Origin: Eleginops maclovinus
Taxonomy: Eukaryota > Chordata > Actinopteri > Perciformes > Eleginopidae
Assembly: GCF_036324505.1 (NCBI RefSeq)
Contig: NC_086364.1
Span: 14,679,148 to 14,743,147, forward strand
Direction: 5' to 3'
Length of the DNA stretch: 64,000 bases
A model generated the notes under the pieces. That model had not been told where the DNA came from. It made no database searches and saw only the letters and a program-made list of their open reading frames with translations. The stretch's first letter is position 1; every line of letters starts with the position of its first letter. A program made the translations under genes and the position numbers. Of the stretch, positions 37,420 to 54,687 are shown in pieces.

Positions 37420-40400
37420 AGTCTAATGTAAACGAGTGTGCCTGTCTTAGAGTATCATTTAGCACCCTTGTTTGCCCTTCCATGTTTGCTTTTAGGTAGA
37501 AATATTAACATTATTAACAGTAAATGACAACTACACACAGTCACAATGGTGTCAAGGCGTTAATGAGCACTGGACTGAAATGGGGGAAGTTGTGTTAAGG
37601 GTGTTGTTCACCTTCATGTCTAGAAGTTTCTCTCAAAAGGCCACATTAATGGAAAACACAGGCCGCTAACAGCCAGACATTTGGCTCTGATACGTAGGCT
37701 CGACATGTGCACACACTCTATTTACAACTCATTCAAATACATACATTAGGTGTGGCAGCCATGTGTAGTCAGCACACAGGCAGGTAAAACACACACAGAA
37801 TGTGCCGTAATTCATCGTAATTTGTACCAGCTTTGATGTTGAAGGGAGGCAGAAACATTGTATGTTAGCATGAAGAATTGCCTCTGTGTAGCAAATAATT
37901 TACAGCTAGCAAGCAGGTACAAATGCGCAAATTCCTAAACCTGAGGAATTTGTGCATGCGTTACAGCCAGAATTAAACCCCAGAGGAAGAACTCTGAGCC
38001 ACAACTGCTTCGTCTCTGTTTTCCCTGAGGATAACCGAGCTGCTCAGAAGGAGCTTTAAGGCAATTAGCGAGAGAAGCCGTGTGCGTCCAGAGGCCCGAG
38101 GCTACAGTCTTGTCCTATGCATGTGTGTGTCTTTACAAGCCCACACAGTTCCTGTCACAGCTCATTGACAACTAGCACAACAGAGGAATGAGGTAGGACA
38201 GAGGGTAGGGGTCAGAAGGGCTGTGTTAAGTAGGAAAAAAATCAGGGCTACACTTTTCGGCAATGACACAATGATGGACGATATTATTTAGGGTCCAAGC
38301 AAGGTATGTTTCTCTTCAAAAACAGGTAAAAGGCATTTTAATAAATATCTTTTATGATGGAAAAATATATTATGATGGAATTTATACTTGGAAGATCATA
38401 GTGATCAACTACAGTGACCACGTTCATTGCTATGAAGCAACCAGTGCAATAGTGCAGCTCATTAATGTGTACAGAGGCAGAGAGCAATAATATCAGGGTT
38501 TGGATAAATAGGAAATATTTTGAATAATCTAATAGATCCTATAATAGACTTCAGGAGGGTCTAATATCACTTATCCAATTCTGTCAAAAGAGTGTATCAA
38601 TTTGTTGTTTGTTATTTAAAGAGAACAACTTGCTGTAGATGTTTACAAGGTTATATGTACTGAGAAGTCTGCATACTATTTTCCTCTTCCACAACTCCGT
38701 CACTTCAGCAGTCAGGCATGGTAAACTCTTAACTTCCTCGCTTCTCTCTGTTCATTTTCACTCTGTCTGTAACCCTACACAGCCTCACTGTATCTATTAA
38801 ATGCCGCGTGTGTTAAGAGAGCTGCTCTTGTTCTCCTGCCAGTCTTGTTAAGAGGCTCAGGGTTGTGTGAAAGGACCCTTTTGAGGAAGCAGGGTGTTAC
38901 GGTTAACACAATAAGGACCGCCCACAGCATCGGATTTAGGTTTCTGGATGCAAATATTCCAAGTACTGTATTATTAAGATGCTTGTCATATGCTAGTTGT
39001 TGTGTTCTGATGGCTAACTATTTGTAAAGTTTGTTCTCTGCTAGCCACATCTTACACATAATGACACAGTTCAGTAATGAAACTGTCAGATTACTTTAAA
39101 AGCATCACTCACCCGTTAGAAAAGCTTCCTCCTCTACTCTCGCTCCACTTTTATGGTTTCAGGGTTTTTTTTTCCTGGAAGCAACAAAACAGTTTTAGCT
39201 ATTTACCAAATTCTTGACATACATGTTTATCCCCACTTCTTTGGAATCCACCCCCCCTGTTGTGCATTGTTAATTGTCCCGCAAGCAAAACAGGAAGTAT
39301 TTTTGCCTGTTAATTGGGTGGATTCCAGCTGTGTGCGGGAGCGTGCTGAGCACTGGCAGGCCGTGTGGCAACACAAGAGAACGACAGAGCGGGAGAGGAA
39401 GAATGCAGGCCGACCGCTCTCCACTCTGTCAGCTCCTTGTTCTGTGGTATCAGCCCATCAGTCGTGGCCAGAGAGTGTCTATGTGTGTGCGTTGGTGTTT
39501 AAAACTTTGACTTAAACATAACACAAGACAGCATTTTGAACCCCTATATGCTGTTTTGTTTTTATAGCACCGTATGATCTGCGCGACCCTTGAGCTGCTT
39601 GTGAACAGTATGTATAAACTGCATAAATTTGAGGATTTAATATATTTCAAAGCAGGATAGAGAAGTGTTTGCCTGAGCTTTCCCTCAGTAAGGGTTTTGA
39701 TCAAGTCGTGTGTTTAAGACAAGCTAACCCTGCTGAACAGGCCCGCAGATTTTAAAATTAAAGACAGGAACCAATTTAATTTCATGTCGTATAAGTTAGC
39801 AGGGCCAACTTTTATTATTGTGTCATTATCCATCACCACAGAACAATTTGTGATTAAGAAAAAGATTCAGCACGGCCATGGGGTCATAAATATGTCTTGG
39901 TTTTGGGGGAAAACAAAGCGACCACTTGATAGATGTTTTATAAATGTGGGACATTTGGCCACAAGTAACTATCAAAATGTTCTCCTATGGCAGACTGAGT
40001 TTTTATGTAATGAATTCAAGGCATGATCATAAAACTGTTTTAGAGAAAATTAGCTGTGATGCACACAGTATATTCTCCCGTTTTCTGGCAGACTCTTAAC
40101 TATACACCTATTCATACACTAGATTCACTTTTTCAGTGTCTTTCCACCAAGCACTGTTATAAAGCCGTGTTTCATAATCCTTAGCTCTGAGTCAAAGAGT
40201 GTGTCAAGTTTTAAAGGAGAGTACTAAAACATGTGATTGTGTTACACCTGAATCCTCAATTAACTTTGCATATACCTGTGTGAGTCAGCCTGCATGTCAC
40301 ACACACTCGTGTTTACATCTGAAAATAGTTTTCCACAGTTTGGCGCTCACTGACCTGCTGCAGATCCTTTGCTGCGCTGTGCATCCGTGTGTTTGTTTGG

Positions 40401-41675
40401 CTGTGGGAGTGTTATCTCTGCTGCACGGAGGCAGTTGTGTATGCTTTAATGAATGCCCACTATTGTATTTGGTTATTTACTTTCATTTCACGTATCACAG
40501 GATAATGCATGATATAAAGTAGTAGGTCATTTTAAAAATAGTTTACTGACAACCTTGTGTTTAACTACTGTGTGAGGGCCTTTGTCTGCTGATCCGTTGA
40601 ATGTACTGTAAATATTTAGCTTTTGAAAGTTTAACGTGGCAATCAAAATAGATGCAAATCATCTTCGTGAATGACTGTATCACTTTTTTTAAAGGCAAAA
40701 TTGTCACCAACAATATTCCTGTCTTGGTCTGCCCTCATTCGTTTCTCCATTATTGGTTTACTTTGATACTTCTCTCCTTTCAACAAGCTATTTTTGTCAT
40801 TCCATTTCGTAGAGGGCTGATACTTTTTGTCCACTATAATTTTCTTTCTTCCTGTGTGTTCATTCTGCTAAACATAAATATTGCCTCACCCTTCTCCTTC
40901 TCTGTTTCTCTTTTTCACTCTGTGTCACTCCCATTCTTTCCCCCCATTTGGTTTAATGTCCCCCAAAGCAATACAGAGCTGACGTTAATGTTAGAGCCAC
41001 TTTGTAGTGGCATCATCCAAAACGTCCAGCAATTTGTCCAAATTATAGCCCAAAGCAAACCTGCAGAGGACGGGTGGGATAAACAGAGGGTAGCTTTATG
41101 CTTTTCTGTAGGTGTGATGCCTTGCTTGATATTTAATGTGCTTCTTGTATGTTGAATATGGAAACCAGCGACAAGCTGTGACTTGTGGCACTGTCCCGAC
41201 TGCTCAGCTGTTGATTGCAACGTTGAGTGATTTAAGATTTGGACTGATACACGATGGCATTCGGATATACACATGCAGGCACGTATACGTGCTGATTTCC
41301 TCTCTTAGGCCGCCTCCTGCTCTCTTACGGCGCTGACAGCAGCAGATAACAACATTATTTGTGGCCCTGGCAGAAACGGAAATAGACATCAAGCTAAAGG
41401 GGAGCACAGAACACGTCGACTGATGTAATGTTAGAGAGCGGCTCCGCACGTACGTACCGGCTTGTATGTATGACGTGACCATATGAAATTGTGTGTGAAC
41501 GTGACCAAGGTCGTAGACAATGGGTGGCAAATGGCACACACTAACCCTCAGGTACACACACCTCATAAGCTCGCACATTTACTCAATCCATATTCTGTAA
41601 AACATTAATGTTCATTTCAGCGGTTAAATATTGACCTTCCTCTCAACGCGAGATCTCTCTTTCCCACTTCAGGTT

Positions 41676-45089
<3,414 letters not shown>

Positions 45090-46240
45090 GTTATGGGACG
45101 TTCCCCCGTGTGGGTCCAAAAACAGGCTTTCCCTCTGCGGTGAACTCTGCTCGGTGCGGTCTAGACACTCGGCTAGGCCCCTGCATGCTGCACGGCGTCC
45201 TGCGGTCCCACACCAGCCCGCCTCATTACCGCCCTGACTGCTCATTCAGCTCCGCGCACACTCTTGCATTTTACGCTTTACTCCAATACTCTTGCATTGG
45301 TGCATGGCGACGGACGCTTAAAATCCCGTTTACTTTTCACGGGTTTACCGGAGCGATCATGTGGGTTTAAAACTCCTCACGACAAAGAACTACATTATTT
45401 ATTTTAATGTTTTTTCTTTTGCATTTTAAAGGGTAGCTGCATGCATTGACAAGAAAACGTAGTATTTTAACAATTCCACGCTGTAAGTTAAAAAAAAAAG
45501 AAAAAGTTTAAAAAATAGCCTACTACCAAGCTATTGTTGAACAGCACTAAAACATCCAGGGTTTCCCTAAAGGGAGTTGTCGCATCGGAAACACAAATAC
45601 AACTTAAACACCGATGGGTGGTGGCTTATATTTAAAAGGGAAAATAAACCCGAAAAAAAAGTGAATGTCCTACTGGAAATTATTCAGGTTATATGCGCAG
45701 TTAATCTTATAACATGTTTCTTTAAATTAATCATATTCCACCCAACTGCATTTGTCTACGTAACCCTTTATAAGCGTTATTACGCACGTCTTGCTACTGT
45801 TATTAGGGTTCGAGCGCAAAAGTATGACATTTTGATGCTTATTTTATCATTCATAACAGGAAACTCTTACCCTTAACTTCGAAGAAGTAAAGTTGTGAGC
45901 GCAGTCGCGCTCGTGTGTTTATCCAAACGGAGCAGTTCACCGATAAAACTCCAAGACCTTGTAGTTTTCCGTGTGCGCGCTCTCACAAAAAAAAGTTTCT
46001 GTGGGTGTATAACACTTGTAGCGAACGGTCAAATCCTTGGAGAGATACACCGACCTCCACGTCAAGGAATGCTCAAGTGCTGACTCCCTGGACAAAAAAG
46101 CGCTTTATTGGTGAGCACAGAGGAGAGTTTAAGCCGAGGGATGGGAGGGGCGAGGCGCACCGCAGCAGCGCGCAGTGCTGCAAAGAGCCGAGAGCAGCGA
46201 GCGCCTCACCTTGCAGCTTGGCTGAGTGTTAAGGAGAGGA
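45090..46240 (-). promoter_or_regulatory. CpG-rich region, candidate vasorin promoter
   Basis: Two CpG-dense patches stand out from an otherwise CpG-poor intron: about 45098-45380 (roughly two dozen CpG) and about 45880-46215 (roughly thirty CpG, including gcgcgc and ggcgaggcgc runs). Unmethylated CpG clusters mark promoters in vertebrates. The region lies about 19 kb upstream of the vasn coding exon in its transcription direction, and a good minus-strand donor sits at its edge. It could instead serve an alternative coro7 start or a non-coding RNA. Confidence 0.5.
45871..46215 (-). other. vasn: Candidate non-coding exon 1 of vasorin
   Basis: On the minus strand the CpG-rich block ends in gttaagg followed by gtaagagt, a strong 5' splice site with the exon ending at 45871. 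Splicing to the acceptor at 26544 would remove about 19.3 kb and join a 5' UTR exon to the coding exon, the two-exon layout of mammalian VASN. The 5' limit is not defined; I see no TATA box at the right distance. This is an inference from composition plus one splice site. Confidence 0.35.
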
Positions 46241-49200
46241 ATTCCTTTTAGTTTGCTATATCTTAATGCCTACTTGAACGACTTGTTTTAAGCTAGACAC
46301 TTTACTGGTTTCATTATTTACTCTTCAAACACTTTTGTCACGTTTCATTTGAATGATTACTGACTAATTCAATTTTATTAAATTATTTTTAAAACATGCA
46401 TTTTAATCAGCTCCTCTGAAAAATAATCAAGTTGGCTTTAACATTATGCTTAAAGCCATAGGGCAAATATTGGGACAATACCAAATCAAACTCAACATCC
46501 CTTTAAACTATCATAAGCCCTTTAACTCTTACACGTGGGACTGTCTATTGCCTCCAGCGTATGTGCACTGAACATTAGCACAGTAGCACATATGGTCACT
46601 TCATTCACTGAGCCATCCCCAAGCTGAGAAAGCTATTGAAAACTTCCCAATGCCAGTGACAAACTACCCGTGGGCAGCTGGCAGACTATTTCAATGTCAG
46701 CCTGTCCCAACAAGGTGCAGTAAGGTGATATCTCTCAGGGACCGTGTCACCTCGGATGTGTACTTTTAGCCACATGTCACAGAATTAACTGGAAACTTGA
46801 ACCCTCCTGTGTACAGTGCTTAAATATTTGTATATGTTTGACCTACGTCTTCATGCAGAACTCCTGTTCTCTCCCCATGTTGACAAGAATCCGTAAAACA
46901 ATTGAAAGCAGGACAAATGTGTCTTTGTGGGGATGTAACTCAACCGACTCTTGCTGAAGACGTACAGCTCCAAGAAAATATTCAACAAATGACCCAGAGG
47001 CAGTCCTCCGTGTCTCCTTAAGCAACCCTCCCCCTCAGTATCCTCTGGACAAGGGACAATTTAGTTCCACTGGTTGAGCCACATGTATTTTGTACTATTT
47101 ACTTTCTGATAGCAGTCTCCACAAAGTCTTGTGCCTTTCTCCTTCTGCTCCTACTGTAGAAGTTAATTTATGCAACACACACACACACACAAATTCAATG
47201 TGCCATCTGCAAGGCATTACAGGAAATTGCAGGAATAGTGAAATGATTTCACGCACGTCCCACAGGGTCCAGATGTGGCTCCTCAGTCCTAGCGAAACTG
47301 AGTTTTACGTGTTCGAGAGAAATGAAGAAGGAAATCAATCTTACCCTCTAATACTTAATCACGCAGGCTCACAAAATCAATGCTCATGCTCTGTATCTTG
47401 GTTTCTCCCCTCATAAACATAAACGTCCGTATCCAAATGACAACACCAGAGCTGATGTTATCCAGGTAACACTGAGGGTGAGTTATTTATCTTAGTCATC
47501 CAGCTTATGTGTGTTGGATGGTGAGGAGGATCGGCGTCTCCAGAGCTCACGTAGTCAACGACTCACCTTCATACGAGCGACTGCCTGCAACTTTTTGCAG
47601 AAGTGGTTTACTCTTCTTCAGCTTTACAGCCAGGCTGCTGAAAAAGAAACGTATGATTCCAAGTCAGAATGATCTGATTAAACTATGTCCCATTTGAATA
47701 CATAAATAGAATATGTAAAATACACGGTTGCAATGCAAATGGAACCTAATGAAGTAACAGTGTTAGCTTAGGAATGAAGAAAATTGCAATTTAACGTGAT
47801 TGATTACATAAGATTATTTGATATTTTGTTATAAAGTAAAGATTATCGGATATAACCTTTATATCTAAAGGAATGCTTTATTTTATCAAACATTACCTAG
47901 ATTGATTCTGTTGTGTCATATTTTCTGTAATTGTTTTTCCTCTCGTAATGGTTTCAATGCTATTATAAAGCCAATTTATTCCACTGTCAAAAATAAAACT
48001 CTGTGCATTAAATACACCCAAACTCATTGAGTCCTGCCACTCTGTTCTCTGCAGTTAAATGAGCAGAATAGGAAAGTCTGTGTAGTCTGTTCCACATATT
48101 TGTACATAACGGGGCAGTTGCCTGGTCAGTGATGTAAATCAGTCTAGTGGCTGCATTACTGCATGTGCCGTCAGCACGTCGGGTTTGTAATCACCGTTGC
48201 CCAGTAAAAGATGGCGAGGCGACACACAGCCCGCTCCATAACGCTGCCCAGGGGAACCAGTAAAACGCTGGTTTGCTGCTGAGCCAACCGCAGCCTGCTA
48301 ACGGTTTAAAGCTAAGGCCACTTAGCCACACACAAACCAAGCATATTTTTCTTCCCGTCCTTCTGTCACTTTCCTGCAAATACCTTTTCCACATTACACC
48401 ACTTAACTTGTGTACACATTTCCGCTTGTTCTTTCTGATTTTATTGCATTCACTACTGCGAAAATTGGTCATGCTTAAGTACATCCAGCAGACTGTCATC
48501 ACTTTCTCTTTCCCTAATCCCAAGTTAGGCCCTAGTCCCTTCTTGTTGTTGGCTGATTCACTTTCTTTCACATTTGCTTTATAACTTCATTGGATCATTT
48601 TCTTGCCTCCATGATTTATGGTCACTTATATTCTGTGGCTTAACTTTTTTTCGAGGTCAGCGCTGCTTAACATTTATGGGTCTTGTATGCATTGCAGTAA
48701 ATCTAACCTGACACATGATGCAAATATCCAGAGTGTAGTGTGTTTGTCAAATGATACAGATTTTGAAGAACAGTTGATATTTAAACTACAAACAGAGAAA
48801 AGTATTTATGTATTGGTTTGGCTCCCAGTCTGCAGAGGGATAGCTTATCAGAAAGGCTAAAGTGACTCTAAACAGACTAAACCGTCTTTGTGTTTGTGTC
48901 CTTGGAGTTTTCTGAGCATTTTTATTTTATTTATCAAAGTAGAGGCTTTTACTTAACTACGGCATTTGTTCTTGCTTCAAATTAAGAATAGGTTTGTTTG
49001 AGATGTTCAACATTAGCTTGTTTTCTACATTTGTCTCTTAATTTTTGTTCCCCTGAACATTTTGCTGCACTATCTGTTTAGTCTGTGTTTTCTATAATGT
49101 GCGTTGCAGATATACTGAATGTAGCTTGCTTTCAAAGGTTGTCCTTGAACCTGTGACCTATCACCACAATATCTTTATGACTTATCATGCATGTGTCTTG

Positions 49201-52200
49201 GTTTCAGGTGTTCTCATTTTTTGTTCACAACATACCTGTGGGTGTTTTTTACAGTAGGAAACAAACAACTAAAGTCAGGACAGGAAAAGATTCAGTGAGA
49301 CTGGGAGCAAGCTTAGGAAAATATTTCACCACAAAATGACATTTCACTCATTCACTTACTCCCGGCATTGTCAGTTGAAACAACAAACATGCTCTATTAT
49401 GAGTAATTGATGTAAGTGGGATGATCTTTTTATAGATCCAAAGCCAGAATCAAATCTCACCAAATTTCTGGAAACAGCATTTGCAGCCTATTTAGAAACC
49501 AAAAGCAAAATCTTTTTAGCACAAATATTTTTTATGATGTTGTAAATAGTTCTGGAAGAAGACAAGTTTCTGCTGTGGGATGCAAAATAATTACTGCTTA
49601 AGCCCAATTGAGAAGAAAAAAAAAGTAACATTCTTGGCTTTTTCTGGAAACCTTAACCAAAATGGGAAAGATCAAGGCTAGGCTGAAATCTTGTGGGCGA
49701 AAAAGCTTTATATTTAGTGGTCTTATGAACTTTTGGTAAGTACATCATGATTTCATTTGAATTTTGTAGCAGGCCGTTGCTTGACATTACTTATGTTACA
49801 GGAATTTTGTTATATCCAGCACAAATAGGGAGCACAAAGATGGAGGGAATGATTTGTTGTTGATTAGTTGTTTTCCCTTTAGGACAGCCTGGGAATGATT
49901 GGGGTTATTTTCTAATGGAGCCCCATCTCATTATTCTCCAGCCTCTCCCGTGTTAGTGGCTGAGAGGGGAGTGAGAGTGTGTTCTTTGTTAGTGTTTAGT
50001 ACATCTGCATATGTATTGGCATTTGTGTTGATGTGTGTGTTGTGCAGATGCATGCCATCCCCCTCTCACCTCAACTACATGTCTTTCCCGTCACACGTAA
50101 ATGCACTCTGACGGCAGTATGTGTGGGCTGCCGTGAGACACGACCGGTCCTTCTACACGAAGCCGGGCTGCCTTTCTTCCCACAGATCCCTCAGAACTCG
50201 GTAGGTAGGAAAAATGTCCGTGGGAAGGAGTGCCATGCAAAGGAGGAGCAACATCGGGAAGGGAGAGGGAGAACAGGAATATCTATAGTTAATTAGCCGC
50301 TGCTATGGGAACCTGGACTTGACGGAGGAGTATGGCCAATAGAGAGGGGAATAATGAGTGTACTCAAAGCAGAAGTTGTCACTGTTTGTGTGAGAACAAA
50401 CACATAATGCTATAATCAAAAGCACTGGATCAGATAAAGGTGAAATATTAACTCTTCCCACCTGTCCTCTTGCCAGCTCTACCCAGTATAAGTAAATCTG
50501 TTCCCCATAAAGCTGTCTTCTGTAGAGGAACCTTTCGTATATAACACGTTTTATTATCTTGTTTACATGCTGTGGTTCAACTTTGTTTAATTGGACCCCA
50601 AGAGGCTCATGGGTGGGATATTTGTCCTGATGTACGCTTCAGTTTTAAGGTGAGGAGGGCAGAGGGGTGCTCACCCAAAATATAATGTTGCCCTTTCTCA
50701 CCATTTATCAGTCAGAGGGAGTGTTAGTCAAGCTGTGTTAACAAACTTTGCTTTGGGAAACACAGACAGGATGTCAAAATATGCAAAAACAAATGTCTGG
50801 CTCCTGTTTGTCGCTTTGTTTATTGTTTTGTTTTTGTGCTTTTTATTATTATCATGATTTGTGGCTTTTTTGGTAATTTCCTCGTGGCATTCAGGCCTCA
50901 TTGGATCAAGCTGAGAGCTTCATGTGAGCTAGTTTTGTCAGTGAACAACGTAACAAGGAGCAGCCTCATCACAGAGACTTCAATAATCTGTACACCAAAC
51001 TTTTAATGATAGCAGGAGCTCTTTCATTGTTTCAAGCAGAGGAGGGCGAGACAGCGAGCACACAGAGACGTAGAGAGGTCAGACCGTAGTTCACTTTGAG
51101 GTTTACTAGTCTGTTGACTCTGCGCACGCTGGCTCTTCTCATTAAGCAGAGAGACAGAGACAGATAGCACAGCTGGACCGTGCATGCCTGGGAGCTGGAC
51201 AAGCCATTAGTGCACATTTTATTGTTGAATGGATGCAGAAACCATCATGAAAACAATGCTTGGTTTACCAACTTACATTATCGAGCAAATTGCAAACATC
51301 TTTCCCTTAGTAACCGTAGGATATGACATTTAGCCTCCCAAGTATTTTAAACTACACACATGTGGGTGCTGTTTCAGCTGTGGTGTCCTGACTAACAGCT
51401 CACTGCTGGCTGTCAGTTCTCTCCTGAGGTAAGAAAAGGATTTCTGCTTATCGCTTGGGCTCTGATAAGACTGATAGAAGAAGAGAGAGTGCAGAGGGGC
51501 CTAAAGGAGAAGGGGTGAGATCCAATGGGAAGAAGGAGGGTTAAGGGAGCGTGTGGTTGACCTCCCATCCCCCGTTTACTGAGGGGGGGTTTCATCCACA
51601 AGTGGCTTTTTCCCGTGATTGCCAATTATTGGTTTGAATTTGTTCTTTATTTCAAGTTTATTCCTTCAGTTTGGTCTTTCTCTTCTCTTTTTTTTCAAAC
51701 AAACACACTAAAATGTGCTTGGACATTTAATCTCTAATGTTTAAATTGTATATTTGAGTGAGACACCATGATGAGGAGGATTGTTTTGCTTGTTTACTTT
51801 AAAACTGGTAGCATAATACATAAAAACCTAACAAAATCCACAGAAGTATTTATTTGCTCCTTCCTACATCTCCATGTAATTTGCACCTTGCAGTCTGGTA
51901 TGTCAGGTATTGAGTGACAGCAACATGCCTGTGGTTTAATGCAGGAAGCACAGACTGCAGCTACAGTATGTTCAGTATGGCAGTACTGCTGTATTATTAC
52001 TATGACAGAAACTCTTTCAGAGAGAGAGCAACTATGCAGCACAGGTCACTTCAGGTCATGCAGAGCTTGCAGACGGGTAAATTACATATCGTGGTAAAAT
52101 GGGTCAAGGCCTGTGTCTGTGACGACTTTGTGTCATAAGTGAAGCGCATTTATGTGCACATTTTATTCCGTGCCGAAATGTTTTCTTTGTCATATAATTA

Positions 52201-53683
52201 ATTTGTACATTGAGCGCAGATAGGGCCTTCTCTCTTAAATGTAAACGTTATACCTTTCACTGTTTCTCGTGCGTAATAGAACAACTGAGTAAAATACAGT
52301 TTTCCACCCATCTGGCTCACATTGAGTCCGATCCTATTCTACCAGCCCACTGGCAGACAGAGAAGGTTGGTCAGTCACATGATGTGTGCGGAAAATGCCA
52401 TCCTGTGGTAGCTTCCTGGCACAATGCTGTGATCATGCTCAAAAGAAATTCAAAAAAAATAACTGTTACTTCAGCTCATGAAGCGCCCATCAGTTATATG
52501 CAAATACACCATTAAAGGGGAAGAGATGAGGAGTTTGGTTTTGGAACTACATTTTGAACTGAGCCACGTTGGTTTTCAACAAGCTGACGTTTCAAAATGA
52601 AACAGATCACTTCTGAGTGTTTGCAGTATAACTAATTGTAATTATTTCCTTTCCTACTGTCTTTGATCATAGATTTTATTTTTTTTTGCCCACTGCTTAT
52701 CAAGCACACATTATGGTTTGCCATGATGTGTGCTTTATGTATTTTCTTGTACTTAGGATTTATTCTTTCAGATTCGGCCTCTCTTTAATGACCATACCAT
52801 GCCTCTTTTTAAAGCCCTTTTGTGTTTCACCAGAAGATTATTGAGTCATTTGGCTCTGACCTGCCTAGTTAAATAAAGGAGGTTAAGTAAATACAAACAC
52901 ACAGGCGCACAATGCACACAGATAACGAGCCTTCCTTCAGCTGTAACACAGTGTTGATAGCTTGAAGAGATGGATGTGTAGGCCTTGACATGGTTCAAAT
53001 AGAAGTTGATTAAATTAATTGAGGAGAACAGAGTGTCTTCATTTCTATTTAGAAACAAAACAGTGTGACTGGTTTAGATTTTTTGATTCTGTTTATTGAT
53101 CTCATGATTGCCGGGGCTTTGTACTCCCGAGAAAAATCGGTGTTAACAAGTTGCTCAAAGCTGCCCCATCTTGCAGCGGTGGAAGGGCCCAGGCCGAGGT
53201 TGGATGTGGGCTTGTAAACGTTTGGTCAGCACTGCTTGTTGTAAAGACATTGTGGCTACATAGACAATGCTAGATGTGTGTGTGTGTTCCTCATTTCGTC
53301 TTCATTCGTCAAATGCATAGTTTTCTGTTTTCTTATTGACCATAACCCCTTCATTTACTGTCTAAAGTTTATACATGTTTGAGGTTTGTTGCCGTTGTTT
53401 GACTGGAATATGTTAACTGTGCATTAGCGATGGTTACTCTGTATGGGTGGTCCCAAAATGTGGTTTCTCTGCAGACCAAAGCACAGACATAGCTGGTGAA
53501 AAGTGAGCGAGGAAGGTGCTGGAGAGAAGGGGTGAGTGACGATCACGTCTACCAGTTGCAGCTCATCAAGGCTATAAAATCAAGGCTACAATGTCATCTG
53601 TAACATCTCTTAACTTCTTTTCTGTCAAATAATTTTCCAAGATGTAGCATGATAGAGCTCAAAGCATTTTTTTAAGGACATGT

Positions 53684-53684
<1 letters not shown>
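46241..53684. other. Intronic sequence without genes
   Basis: It holds a short AC repeat at about 47177-47191 and a possible retroelement tail at 52850. Nothing else is recognised. Confidence 0.55.
52850..52895 (+). repeat. Possible 3' tail of an old retroelement
   Basis: The sequence ctgcctagttaaataaagga followed by ggttaagtaaata resembles the gttaaataaaggttaaata tails that end some fish retroelement families. The body upstream is too diverged for me to identify. Confidence 0.35.

Positions 53685-53775
<91 letters not shown>
53685..53775. repeat. (CA)n microsatellite, 91 bp
   Basis: Uninterrupted CA run preceded by tgtg. Confidence 0.97.
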
Positions 53776-53777
<2 letters not shown>

Positions 53778-54307
53778 AGCTGTTTTGATTTACTACACAA
53801 ATCTGATAGTGATCTTATCTCTTACTACTCTTTGTCTCGCTCACTTTCTCTCTTCCTTTTTTTTCTCCATCGCTAAGTCTTCCCCCTCCTCTGCTACAGT
53901 AAATCTCTCTCTCTTCTGTGAGGTTTTTATTGGTTTTCACTGTACAAATCCTCACTTAGGTCATTAAAGCCGATGATTTAGTGTGAGTGTGTTGGACAGT
54001 TGCACACAGTAAAACATTGCATAGGCGGTTCTCCCAGGACAAAGGGGGAAAGGTGAAGCCAAGGCTTGGAGCCATAGGTAGTCTGAGGATATAACTTGTA
54101 GGTCGTTAGACTTACACCATGTTGTCGGAAAGGGAATTTGTTTTGGAGTAATGAACAATAGGTAAAATGCTAAACCTGATTTTCATGTTTCGACTTGAAC
54201 TGACTTTATCATTCCTGAAAGTCATACCAAACCCTGATGTGTGATTTCTTTTCTTTTTTTAAGATCACAATCCTTTTTTGTGTTTTTAAATGTTGTCTTT
54301 TTTCAAG

Positions 54308-54687
54308 ATATTCATCAAGCTGGAGTAAATTTCTCCTTTGAGATAACAAAATGCACAGTGGAGGGCGAAAGAGTGATACATCAGCATTTAAGATTGACCA
54401 GAAAGAACAAGTATGGACACAAAGTCGCAGCCGACAAGGTGTGTGTGTCACAGAGAGATGGGAGTCTGATGGCTTCGCTCCAGAGACTAGAGACCAATAG
54501 GATGGGAGACAGCGGGACTGATAAACTGTTAAACGACTCTGATAAAGCAGAACTGGAAGACGACACAGAGTCAAAACATGCGGGAATGAGGATCGATGAA
54601 AGGCGCTCTGTTGAACGCCTCAACAATGTTTTTGTAGCTCTAGTTGGGCAGGAATGGAAAAAAGAAGGTCTGAAAGAGTTGTTTTAG
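54308..54687 (+). other. Unassigned ORF with the shape of a terminal exon
   Basis: A frame of about 125 codons (the same frame is open from 54241) follows a polypyrimidine tract ending ttttttcaag and stops at 54687. A variant poly(A) signal ATTAAA lies at 54776-54781. The peptide is hydrophilic and charged, with stretches such as GDSGTDKLLNDSDKAELEDD and RRSVERLNNVFVALVGQEWK, unlike most intronic ORFs here, which are low-complexity or Leu/Phe/Ser-rich. I do not recognise a domain. Its acceptor phase does not match the coro7 donor at 4370, so it is not the next coro7 exon. Chance is a real possibility. Confidence 0.25.

Noticed and set aside
45801..45825. ggttcgagcgc resembling a tRNA B box
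   Set aside because: No matching A box or cloverleaf upstream, and the B-box end does not match the consensus.
50187..50202. Apparent 15-nt micro-exon (cccacag ... gtaggt)
   Set aside because: Splice-like dinucleotides this close together occur by chance; there is no matching coronin residue block and no phase support.
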